The position numbers were made by a program, and so were the translations under genes. From Cloacimonetes bacterium UBA5210 (lineage in GTDB: Bacteria; Cloacimonadota; Cloacimonadia; Cloacimonadales; Cloacimonadaceae), in the NCBI GenBank assembly GCA_002412625.1, contig DHVK01000017.1:9279-73278 (forward strand): a stretch of DNA of 64,000 nt, in the 5' to 3' direction. Position 1 is the stretch's first letter. The number at the start of each line of letters is the position of its first letter. Positions 51,185 through 58,954 of this stretch are shown here, piece after piece. The notes under the pieces are model-generated. The model ran no database searches. It saw only the letters and a program-made list of their open reading frames with translations, and was not told the DNA's origin.

Positions 51185-54100
51185 TTACTTAATCATGGTG
51201 ATTTTACGGGTTTGGCTGTGTTCCGGGGTGACAAAACGAAGGTAATAGACTCCGCTGGCGACAGTGTTGTGGTGCTTGTCGGTGCCATCCCAGGCCACGG
51301 TGTACGAACCCGTGTGCATAAACTCATTGATCAGTTCTTTTACCTTTTGCCCTCTGAGGTTGAAGATCTCGATCTTCACCGGGGCGGCTTTATCCAAAGT
51401 ATATGATATGCTCGTATTTGGATTGAAGGGATTCGGATAGACCTTGTTGATGCCGCTGTATGAAGCTGGAGCAGCGCTGTCATCAGTTGCAGAAGGGCTT
51501 ACACCCCACCAATCCATGAGATCATCCATCCACTGATGTCGGTGGGCGGGATTGCTCAACTGCGAGAAATCAAAGCTGAAATACAGGGTACGGAAAGATG
51601 GTGTTTCCACGCTGGTGGCTGCCACACCGTGGTAGAGATAGGCTTGACCGTTGATCGGGCCATCTTCAAAGGCATAGATATATTGAGCACCGATCTCCGG
51701 GTAGGGAACTGTATCGTAATAGGGGTCTCCGGCGGCGTTTTCCGGGAAGATGCAATCCGGGGTATTGGCATAGACCGGATATTCCATGTTCACTGTACCC
51801 ACCGGGGTTCCGGGTAATGCCAGGATCGTGCCATGTTCGTAGGTAAAGCTGTTTGGTCCGGCAAGTCCGTTTGTGCCGCCCCCAAATCCGGTGGGAACAT
51901 AGTATGTGCGGAAATAGCCGCTCATCATTCTGCGGATGTTGCTGGAATTTGGATGCGCATGCTGGCTGGAGGCAAGACCATCTGAGGAGAACCACAGATT
52001 GCGGGGATTTGCCATGGTGCCGGAATCCAGATAAGAGCTTAGCTGGCTGGCAAAATATTGCATTGCATCGTGGGCTGAGCCAGTATTGGCATAGGCTAGG
52101 ATTCCTTTGTAGGTGGAAGGAATCTGGTAGTTATCATATTCTTCCCAATTGTAGATGTCATAGTGGATGTTCAGTTCGGTCAGCAGGTTCTCATAGACCG
52201 GTAACTCGATGCGGTTATAATCCTGAGTGCCGCTGTAGGCGATCAGCACCTGGGCATCGGCCGTGGGGAGAACCTTGAAGCTGTAATGCTCATTGGGAGC
52301 GTTTGGGGGCAGAAGGGCGGAGTTGCCGGCGTTGTCCGTTGCCGCAAAATAGTATTGCACGGTGCTGCCCAAAGGCAGATTGACGATGTTGAATGCATAG
52401 TCGTTACCGCTAACCGATGTGGGTGCGGTTTGCTGCCAGCCGGAGCCGATGTTATAGTGCAGGGTGGCGGCGATGGGCATGCTCATATCGATCATGGTAG
52501 CAAGCAATTCCTGCTGCTGGAAGAAGGTGTTGCCCTTCGCTTTGTGGGTGATGATGGGCGCTTGTTCGTCGGCTCCGGAATAGAACAGGATGGCAAGGTT
52601 GTCGTGCAGCATGTTCCCTGCGGGTTCCACACCGATGTAGGTGTTGTTCTGTACTATCTCGCGCAGATACAAGAGCCCGGTATTTGCGGCTTGGTTTTGG
52701 ATGGCGATAGTGGCGCTGGCGCCGTTATCGTGAGGAATGGTGGCTCCGGTTTGGCCGGTGGCAACAGTGTGATACTGCATCTTGAGGTAGCCGTTCTCGT
52801 GCAGGATAACTTGAAATTTCAGCAGATCCTGGGGGTTGGTTCCGGAGTGGAAGCGCAGGTCGTTCCATTGCACCACAGTATAGCGATTTGGTGCGCTACC
52901 GAAGGTCTGGAAATACACATCTCCGGTGCCTTCATCGGCATGCAGATCGTCCCAATATACGGCGATCAGCGCGGGCATCTGATTGTAGCCGGGAATCGGG
53001 TACATGTAGTTGAACATATTGCCGTCATTTTCCCAGCCATCGCTGGGATAATCCCTCTGCCAGCTATTCGGGGCCAGCAGGATTTCGCCATTGGTGTCGA
53101 TGTAAGCAGTGCTATAGCTACTTCCATAGAAGGGGAAGGAAAAACCCAGGGGAATGGCTTCGCTGAAGTTATCATCGCCGTGGAAGCTGGGAACGCCGTA
53201 CATGATGGACGAAGTTCCGGTTGCGCTGATCTCGATCCAATCAAAGGTGGGGCCAAGCGGATCGTTGCTATCGGCAAAGCGATACCCGAAGGTGTCCGGA
53301 CCACCGGTTGTGTGGCGATAGACCACCGTGCAGATCGCTTCATAAGTGTTGTTGTTTGGGTTTGAATCCGCTGAGCTGATGTTGAACACAAAGCGCAGAA
53401 CGCCTTCTAAAAGGGGAGTGAAGCTATTCGGCATGCTCAGGCTGGCAGTTGCGCCGGGTTGCAAATCCACCATCTGACTGCGGGTATCGGAATGGAGCAA
53501 GACGTTCATTTCGTCATAGACCTGCAGGTCCACCGAGACAAAGTCGTTGTAAGGAGTCCATCCGGCGTTGCCGATGCTGAATTCCACGGTCATCGGTAAA
53601 TTCTGATATTCTATGGGGCGGGGGCGTGTAACCCGGCTGATAAACAGGTCAACCGCAGGATCCTCCAGCACTACAACTTGCAGCGTGTCCATGGCAATCA
53701 ACCCGGTATAAGCATCGTCCAGCGTAAAGACAATCTCTTCCACACCCACAAAACCAGGAGCGCTGAAGCTGACATCAAGGCCATCTATCTGCACGTTGAT
53801 ATTGGGGTTGGCTTCCGCGCTGATGCTTGCCAGAGCGATGTTTGAGCTCACGATGTATTCGCTGAAGTTCATGAAATAGCTTTGACTGCTGAAAAAGCTG
53901 ATCGACTCAGGAAGATTGAGCTCCGGGTCGATCGCGATTTCCTGGCCGACCTTCACGTCATCAATCAAAACGCCGTAGGTAGTGCATTGCCAGAAAAAGC
54001 CGATGTAGATGTTCAAACCGGCAAATTGGTTGAGGGATACGCTTGCCTGTTGATAGACGTTGTTCAGACCTTGCAGATTCAAGATCTGGGTGCTGAGTGC

Positions 54101-54445
54101 CCCGGGACTGGGAGTGGTGGTGGAAACAAAGACCTTCAGGTTTTCGCTGCCATACCAAGCGCGGGTATAAAACTCCAGGTTATCGCCCACATTAACTGAG
54201 ATTTGGGGTGTTATCAGCCAATCAGCGTTCTGATTTGGCAGATAGTTATCCACAAACGCTACCCGGCTGCCGCTGTGCGCGTTCGCATGCTGCAGATTGC
54301 GCCAGGTATTGCCGTCGCCGTCATCCACGATGCTCCAGCCCGCGGGAAGGGTGCTGATGCCTTCAAAACCTTCGTCGATGTGCCACTGCGCAAAGAGCAT
54401 GGTGGCGCAGATCAACAGAAGCGTTGTAACAATAATTGCCTTCAT
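51185..54445 (-). CDS. Giant secreted multidomain protein with sorting tail
   Basis: A 1086-residue protein with a signal peptide (about residues 1-19). An adhesin-like cleaved domain (about 24-160, DEGFEGISTLPAGWSIVDDG) comes first, then a CARDB-like region (about 265-375, LFISRVTRPRPIEYQNLPMTVEF in pieces). A large beta domain (about 380-640, PTFDWIEISATGT) is followed by an Rossmann-like part (about 745-960, AQVLIAYSGTQDYN). The C-terminal sorting domain is NKVYPNPFNPNTSISYTLDK, KIEIFNLRGQKVKELI, VAWDGTDKHHNTVASGVYYLR. No protease Cys/His pair is evident by eye. It lies 14 bp downstream of the HTH/M29-like regulator gene. Confidence 0.78.
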   Translation of the reverse strand: MKAIIVTTLLLICATMLFAQWHIDEGFEGISTLPAGWSIVDDGDGNTWRNLQHANAHSGSRVAFVDNYLPNQNADWLITPQISVNVGDNLEFYTRAWYGSENLKVFVSTTTPSPGALSTQILNLQGLNNVYQQASVSLNQFAGLNIYIGFFWQCTTYGVLIDDVKVGQEIAIDPELNLPESISFFSSQSYFMNFSEYIVSSNIALASISAEANPNINVQIDGLDVSFSAPGFVGVEEIVFTLDDAYTGLIAMDTLQVVVLEDPAVDLFISRVTRPRPIEYQNLPMTVEFSIGNAGWTPYNDFVSVDLQVYDEMNVLLHSDTRSQMVDLQPGATASLSMPNSFTPLLEGVLRFVFNISSADSNPNNNTYEAICTVVYRHTTGGPDTFGYRFADSNDPLGPTFDWIEISATGTSSIMYGVPSFHGDDNFSEAIPLGFSFPFYGSSYSTAYIDTNGEILLAPNSWQRDYPSDGWENDGNMFNYMYPIPGYNQMPALIAVYWDDLHADEGTGDVYFQTFGSAPNRYTVVQWNDLRFHSGTNPQDLLKFQVILHENGYLKMQYHTVATGQTGATIPHDNGASATIAIQNQAANTGLLYLREIVQNNTYIGVEPAGNMLHDNLAILFYSGADEQAPIITHKAKGNTFFQQQELLATMIDMSMPIAATLHYNIGSGWQQTAPTSVSGNDYAFNIVNLPLGSTVQYYFAATDNAGNSALLPPNAPNEHYSFKVLPTADAQVLIAYSGTQDYNRIELPVYENLLTELNIHYDIYNWEEYDNYQIPSTYKGILAYANTGSAHDAMQYFASQLSSYLDSGTMANPRNLWFSSDGLASSQHAHPNSSNIRRMMSGYFRTYYVPTGFGGGTNGLAGPNSFTYEHGTILALPGTPVGTVNMEYPVYANTPDCIFPENAAGDPYYDTVPYPEIGAQYIYAFEDGPINGQAYLYHGVAATSVETPSFRTLYFSFDFSQLSNPAHRHQWMDDLMDWWGVSPSATDDSAAPASYSGINKVYPNPFNPNTSISYTLDKAAPVKIEIFNLRGQKVKELINEFMHTGSYTVAWDGTDKHHNTVASGVYYLRFVTPEHSQTRKITMIK

Positions 54446-54459
54446 GATATATACCTCAT

Positions 54460-55827
54460 CTATTTAATCGAGATTTTTGGCTTTTCGATGTGCAGTGACC
54501 ATTCGATGCCACCTGCCACATTGCCACCCAGAGCCCGGTTGTCGCCCCAGTAAATGGAGAGCAAGCCTCTGGTCTTTTGGGTGTAGCTGTTGTCGATGTT
54601 ACCCAAGCCTATGTTTGTGTTTGTCCCCATGCAGACGAGCGCGACCTTTCTGCCGTCGATCCCGCCTTCCACCGTGATCTTGGAAAGTAGTTTTTGGTTG
54701 TTTTCGCACGAGAAGCTCTTGATTTCGTTGTTCACGATCTCCAAAACCGGCTTGTCGATCTTTTCACCCCGGGCATAAGCCACATCACCGCGGATCATGC
54801 CGTTCATAGTAAATGGTGCCGGGACCATCAGGACCTCGCCTCCGGGATAGTTGATTACGGGGGATTGGAATCTGCTGTTGGTAAATGAGCCGGTTTCTGC
54901 CAAAACATGTTTCACCGAAAACCGTAGATCGGAATCGTTCCCTTTGATCTCCAGGGTTTCTGCCGCAGCATATTCCTCACACATTTGCAGAGTATCGCGG
55001 CTTAGCTGATCATAGTCGATATCCAGTGCTTTCCAAAACTGCAGTTCGCTTTCTATGGCGCGATCCGAAAGAGTGTCATTCAACAGGCCCTGCATCATTG
55101 CCACTCGCAGCTTTTTCTGCTGGATTATCTGATTGCTTTTGAAGAAATGAGACTGGCGGAGCTTAACTTTGTCCGGGTCCTTCAGTTGAATATGGCGCGC
55201 TTCACCATTGAGATTCAAATATGCGTCATGGCTGCTTAATAAACGGTTAAAATGCTCATAATCCGCATTAAAGGCTGCTAATGAATATTCATCATATTTG
55301 GCCTTCAGCATCTCTTCGTCCTGATAGATCAAGGTGGTACGGATGTTCAGGCGTCCGGCTTCCATCAAGATCTTTTCTACCAATGGCAGATTGAACTTCC
55401 CGGTGACGATGATCAACTTCTGCCTTGCCTTCAGTTTCAGAGAATCCTTCAGCAAACGCGCGGCAATTACCGCCAGAGGGAGCTTGTATTCGCTCTCCAG
55501 GATGTTTTGGATCACACCCCGACCGTTGATCGTGCCATCACCCAAATGTTCGCCCAGAGCAAAATCCAACACATAATTCTTCGCTGTGGCACGATAGTAC
55601 TTCTCTTTGCCGTTGTCCGTGATCTCATCCACGATCCGGATCAAACCTTCGTTCATGAGTTGGGTTAGGTTGTAATGCACTTTCTGCTTGCTTACGTTCA
55701 GGATGGTGGCTAACTGTTGGCAAGTGGCGGCTGAAGCGATCAACTGGCGCAGCATTTCAAACTTCAGGTCGTTGGATAGCTCCTTGACCTGCGAATGGCG
55801 CGATACAATTTGAACTTTTTTTATCAT
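54460..55827 (-). CDS. Winged-helix regulator fused to an M29 aminopeptidase-like domain, active site decayed
   Basis: 455 residues from the ATG at 55827 (AGGAG 10 nt upstream; the ATG at 55836 is too close to it). Residues about 12-80 form an ArsR-like winged helix (LIASAATCQQLATILNVSKQKVHYNLTQLMNEGLI in pieces). Residues about 95-455 look like peptidase family M29: KLIIVTGKFNLPLVEKILMEA, TLEIKGNDSDLRF, INYPGGEVLMVPAPF. M29 metal ligands are mostly replaced: GE before GTN becomes L397, GTxH becomes GLLS424, and HWD becomes E442-W-S444. Only Glu331 is kept. Probably a sensor, not an enzyme. It lies 14 bp upstream of the giant secreted protein gene. Confidence 0.72.
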   Translation of the reverse strand: MIKKVQIVSRHSQVKELSNDLKFEMLRQLIASAATCQQLATILNVSKQKVHYNLTQLMNEGLIRIVDEITDNGKEKYYRATAKNYVLDFALGEHLGDGTINGRGVIQNILESEYKLPLAVIAARLLKDSLKLKARQKLIIVTGKFNLPLVEKILMEAGRLNIRTTLIYQDEEMLKAKYDEYSLAAFNADYEHFNRLLSSHDAYLNLNGEARHIQLKDPDKVKLRQSHFFKSNQIIQQKKLRVAMMQGLLNDTLSDRAIESELQFWKALDIDYDQLSRDTLQMCEEYAAAETLEIKGNDSDLRFSVKHVLAETGSFTNSRFQSPVINYPGGEVLMVPAPFTMNGMIRGDVAYARGEKIDKPVLEIVNNEIKSFSCENNQKLLSKITVEGGIDGRKVALVCMGTNTNIGLGNIDNSYTQKTRGLLSIYWGDNRALGGNVAGGIEWSLHIEKPKISIK

Positions 55828-55872
55828 AAATCTCATTCTCCTTTGATGAAGCGCTTGTAAAGCAAATCTTGA

Positions 55873-55911
55873 ATGCTAATCTAATGAATAGATATATATG
55901 ATGATTAGCAT
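55873..55911. promoter_or_regulatory. 9-bp inverted repeat, candidate operator
   Basis: ATGCTAATC (55873-55881) and GATTAGCAT (55903-55911) are perfect inverted copies separated by 21 bp that contain TATATAT, a possible -10 for the minus strand. It lies about 46 bp before the HTH/M29-like gene start, where an autoregulatory site would be expected. Confidence 0.6.
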
Positions 55912-56001
55912 CACGAAACCGAGCTTATGACTTTGGGATAGGTTGTCAAGAACTTTTTGACTATAATTTGAGATCATCAGATTGAGGTGTCCATACAATG
56001 C

Positions 56002-56042
56002 TCAAAAATAACCCCGCCCATCGATGCCTTCAAGGGGCGGGG
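56002..56042 (-). terminator. Rho-independent terminator after the AraC-type gene
   Basis: On minus, CCCCGCCC pairs with GGGCGGGG around a 15-nt loop and is followed by TTATTTTTGAG. It lies about 84 bp after the AraC-type stop. Confidence 0.75.
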
Positions 56043-56125
56043 AATTCGGTAGAAGCAGACGCTGTTTCGTCTAACTTTGCTAAGCACCGGCTCTGAATTG
56101 GGTGCCGGTTCCTTTCATGAATTGC

Positions 56126-56980
56126 TTACTTTTTGGTTACCGGTACCCAGATCTCCATCACAGAGTTCTCAGCTCCGTAGTTGAAACGCTCATCGTAGAG
56201 CTCGAAATCATCGGTACTACTGCGATTATACTCACTATTCGGAAGCCATTCATTATAGATAGCATTGTAGGTATCGGACAGTGTGTCCAGGGCTCCGTGA
56301 TGCTCGAACACGGCGTATTCTGCGGCGGGAACCACCCTGCTTTCCAGCACCGGCGGGCAATCTTGATCCATGGGGAACTGCAGTCCGGCAAGATATGTGA
56401 AGGGAGTATCTTCGTTCATCTCCGCCATATCGGTATAGAAACATATGCCGAGGGCCGTGTTCGGGAATAGCGCGTCTTCCACTTTGGAGCAAACTTTGGC
56501 TCCGAACTCGTTCCACAGAGCGGCGATGTTGTTATTCTTCATCGTGTTCTGACTGCTGATGCCAACTACGCGGAATTGGTTTTTGTGTTCAAATCTGGCT
56601 GTAATCATGTGTTCTCCTCTTTTTTGGTGAGTGATTGCGTTGAAGAGTTGCATAGGCCCCGCCTGGCGTCTCAGCTTCCCGGGGCTAATGCCGTACAATC
56701 CGGTGAAGGATCTGGTGAAAGCGGCTTGGGATTCATACTGATACTCACCGGCTAACTGCTTGATGGGCTTGGTGCTAAACACCAATTCCTTGGCTGCCTC
56801 ACTAATCCTGCGTTTGCGGATATATTCCCCTACCGTGATTCCCGTGGAAGCCAGAAATACACGGTGAAAGTGCCAGGCAGACATGTTGGCGGTTTCGGCG
56901 ATGTCTTCCAAAATCAGTTTGCTTTTCAAGCCCGCTTCGATGTAGCGGATTGCTTTAATGAGTTCGGGTCTGTAGTGCAT
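56126..56980 (-). CDS. AraC-family regulator with GyrI-like effector-binding domain
   Basis: 284 residues from the ATG at 56980. The N-terminal AraC double helix-turn-helix (about residues 1-105) has DIAETANMSAWHFHRVFLASTGITVGEYIRKRRISEAAKEL and EYQYESQAAFTRSFTGLYGISPGKLRR in pieces. The C-terminal domain (about 125-284) is GyrI/SOUL-like with AEYAVFEHHGALDTLSDTYNAIYNEWLPNS split, as in Rob, BmrR and SoxS-like regulators that bind small drugs. A longer frame to 57109 adds a non-homologous start and was rejected; GGAGAG lies before 56980. Target genes are not shown. Confidence 0.9.
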   Translation of the reverse strand: MHYRPELIKAIRYIEAGLKSKLILEDIAETANMSAWHFHRVFLASTGITVGEYIRKRRISEAAKELVFSTKPIKQLAGEYQYESQAAFTRSFTGLYGISPGKLRRQAGPMQLFNAITHQKRGEHMITARFEHKNQFRVVGISSQNTMKNNNIAALWNEFGAKVCSKVEDALFPNTALGICFYTDMAEMNEDTPFTYLAGLQFPMDQDCPPVLESRVVPAAEYAVFEHHGALDTLSDTYNAIYNEWLPNSEYNRSSTDDFELYDERFNYGAENSVMEIWVPVTKK

Positions 56981-57235
56981 CTTGCATTCTCTCCCACGCT
57001 TTTGATAATATTTGCTATACTCTGGCTGAAGATATCGGTCAAGCAAAAAGATTTGATATTTTTTGCTGAACAGCTGGAGTCTGTGCATTGACGTAGCGGA
57101 TGTAAGCACTACTCGGTGCTATACGCCGCAGAAAAGCCGGTCAAACCGCTATTCCTATAAAAAATGTAACAAACCTGAGTCCTTTGTATGATACAAATCA
57201 TGGATAGGGCGCTATCTTCAGGAAAAGCTCCCAAA

Positions 57236-57284
57236 GGCCTCCCAAAGAGTTCCCATATGTGGCTCAGGAACTCTTTGGGAGGCC
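57236..57284. repeat. Dispersed palindrome, family 3, copy 3 (perfect 18-bp stem)
   Basis: GGCCTCCCAAAGAGTTCC (57236-57253) and GGAACTCTTTGGGAGGCC (57267-57284) form a perfect 18-bp inverted repeat with a 13-nt loop containing GTGGCTC. It is the best-preserved member. Nothing gene-like is seen in the rest of 56981-57734. Confidence 0.85.
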
Positions 57285-57734
57285 CATGAGTAGCAGTCAA
57301 GAGACAAGAGTCCAGGGGGTTCCATTGGGTTGTGGAGGCTGGTCGACAACGATACAGAACTACGCCAATCTGTGCTTGCATTTGGGATAAAGCTTTAATG
57401 AAAGTTACGAACCTGCGCTCATGGAATTTGGCAGAGTTTTTTCTTTGATTGAATTGAGACACAACTACAGTCCGTCATATCCTACACATCCCGATCTGCT
57501 TGCAAATCTATCAACATGAAAGCCATCCGAAATCCATAATAAGTCCTCGCAAAAACTCGCTCCCCACCAAGACTCTATCTGTTGTTATTTTCAGAGCTCG
57601 AAAGAGGATGTTGCAAGTCCATAACGCAGGAAACATTTGTCAATGTTTATTTGTCAAAATCCTCTAAGGAGATGCGCGTGGAATAGTTTCAACAGAATCA
57701 ATGCCGTAATTCAGTGTTATTTTGATAGATCCGC

Positions 57735-57763
57735 TTGACTATTTTATCCACCATTGTTAGGCT
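57735..57763 (+). promoter_or_regulatory. Candidate promoter of the NTF2-like lipoprotein gene
   Basis: TTGACT (57735-57740), 17-bp spacer, TAGGCT (57758-57763), about 43 bp before the ATG at 57806. Confidence 0.55.
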
Positions 57764-57805
57764 CGCCAAAATTTGAAGAGACGCAAAGCGTTATATGGAG
57801 ATCAG

Positions 57806-58273
57806 ATGAGACTACTTGTATTTCTTTGTACAATGTTAGTGCTGTTTGCCTGCACTACTCGCACACCAGAGTTAACCGATGCCCAGAAAGCCGAAATTGT
57901 AAACACGATTGAGGCAAACATGAATAAACTGATGCGATCCGCTGAAGCGCTGGATACAAGCGCGTTGCAGGAGTTCATCGCTGCCGAGAGCGGAAAGAAC
58001 TTCTTTCTGACGGGAACTGCCTTCAGCAAAGAAGAGCTAATCTCCGCGACCAAGTCAGATTGGGCAGGGATTGTCTCGCAGAGGCTGACTGTAGTAAGCA
58101 ATAACATACGGGTGATATCCCCGGATCTTGTGCTTTGGACGGCTGAGATTGCCGGCAGCAGCCTCGCCTTGGATGGCATTGAGGACAGCTTGAGTTTCAC
58201 CGACACCTGGCTTTGGGAAAGGAATGGTGATATCTGGCAAGTTAGCCATTTGCATGAATCCTGGGGGGAGTGA
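57806..58273 (+). CDS. Lipoprotein with SnoaL/NTF2-like domain
   Basis: 155 residues from the ATG at 57806 (GGAG about 6 nt before). The lipoprotein signal is MRLLVFLCTMLVLFAC with Cys16 in the lipobox. The mature part is a small NTF2-like (DUF4440-type) fold: helices AEIVNTIEANMNKLMRSAEALDTSAL and the strands TVVSNNIRVISPDLVLWTAEI, SFTDTWLWERNGDIWQVSHLHESW in pieces. Such domains bind small ligands or act as simple enzymes; no catalytic residue is claimed. Single gene followed by repeat DNA. Confidence 0.82.
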   Translation: MRLLVFLCTMLVLFACTTRTPELTDAQKAEIVNTIEANMNKLMRSAEALDTSALQEFIAAESGKNFFLTGTAFSKEELISATKSDWAGIVSQRLTVVSNNIRVISPDLVLWTAEIAGSSLALDGIEDSLSFTDTWLWERNGDIWQVSHLHESWGE

Positions 58274-58482
58274 TTTGATAAGAGCTTGAAAGCCCTGTAT
58301 CCCAGAAGAAACATTGTAGCAAGAGTTCTGGCTTTTACACGGATCTCAGGAGAAGGCCGTGCAGGTATCGCAAGGTTCCCTGAAGCAGGCGTTTATAGTT
58401 TGCGGATCGAGCGGACTTCCCAATGTTGTGCATTAGGTTATATTTATTCCGCTGTGCGATCCAGCATTTCTCGAAGCAAACT

Positions 58483-58558
58483 AAAGCTGATATCAAGGCC
58501 TTATCATCGGGTGGACACAGCACAATAACAGCTTGAAACCACGATAATCCTGAGCTAA
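58483..58558. repeat. Dispersed hairpin repeat, family 2, copy F
   Basis: AAAGCTGATATCAAGG, TTATCATCGGGTGGACACAG, CACAATAACAGCTTGAAACC. The left GCTGATATCAAG and right CAGCTTGAAA are inverted. Lies between the lipoprotein gene and the composite repeat copy 3. Confidence 0.65.
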
Positions 58559-58611
58559 GAAACAGGGGGATCCTTCTGAGGCATTTCTCTCTGCTTGAAA
58601 GCAATCAGTTT

Positions 58612-58861
58612 AACCCGGTTTGTGCAATTGGTTTCATTTAACCTTGTGTATCTTATATAATTACCAATATGATGAACGGTCAAATGGAATCAAAATCAGG
58701 GCTGGACACCATGCATTGCTTGAAGTCCAAGCCGGTTGCATAATGAATTGTAAATGCGTAGTTTATTTTTCTGGCTTGAACTCCAAGCCACCCAATAACA
58801 TATTTCGAAAGAGATGGATACAATAGGTAGCTTGAACTCCGGTGCATGATTTGGGTATAAC
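58612..58861. repeat. Composite dispersed repeat, copy 3 (inverted)
   Basis: Positions 58612-58654 are the reverse complement of 9486-9527 (about 40 of 42 bases). Positions 58830-58855 are the reverse complement of 374-399 (25 of 26). Between them are (reversed) GGAGTTCAAGCC-type units at about 58724 and 58780. The block order matches copy 2 in reverse, so it is one inverted element, not chance. No gene is seen in 58274-58954. Confidence 0.75.
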
Positions 58862-58954
58862 CATGGGCACATTAACCGGGCTGATAAATCACTTGACCGA
58901 AGAGGACAATTGAATACAGTATCCACAAGCATATGAATTGCTCAAAGAGGATGT

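Noticed and set aside
57109..57462. 117-codon open frame on minus upstream of the AraC-type gene
   Set aside because: It crosses the perfect 18-bp palindrome and has no ribosome site; it looks like a chance frame.
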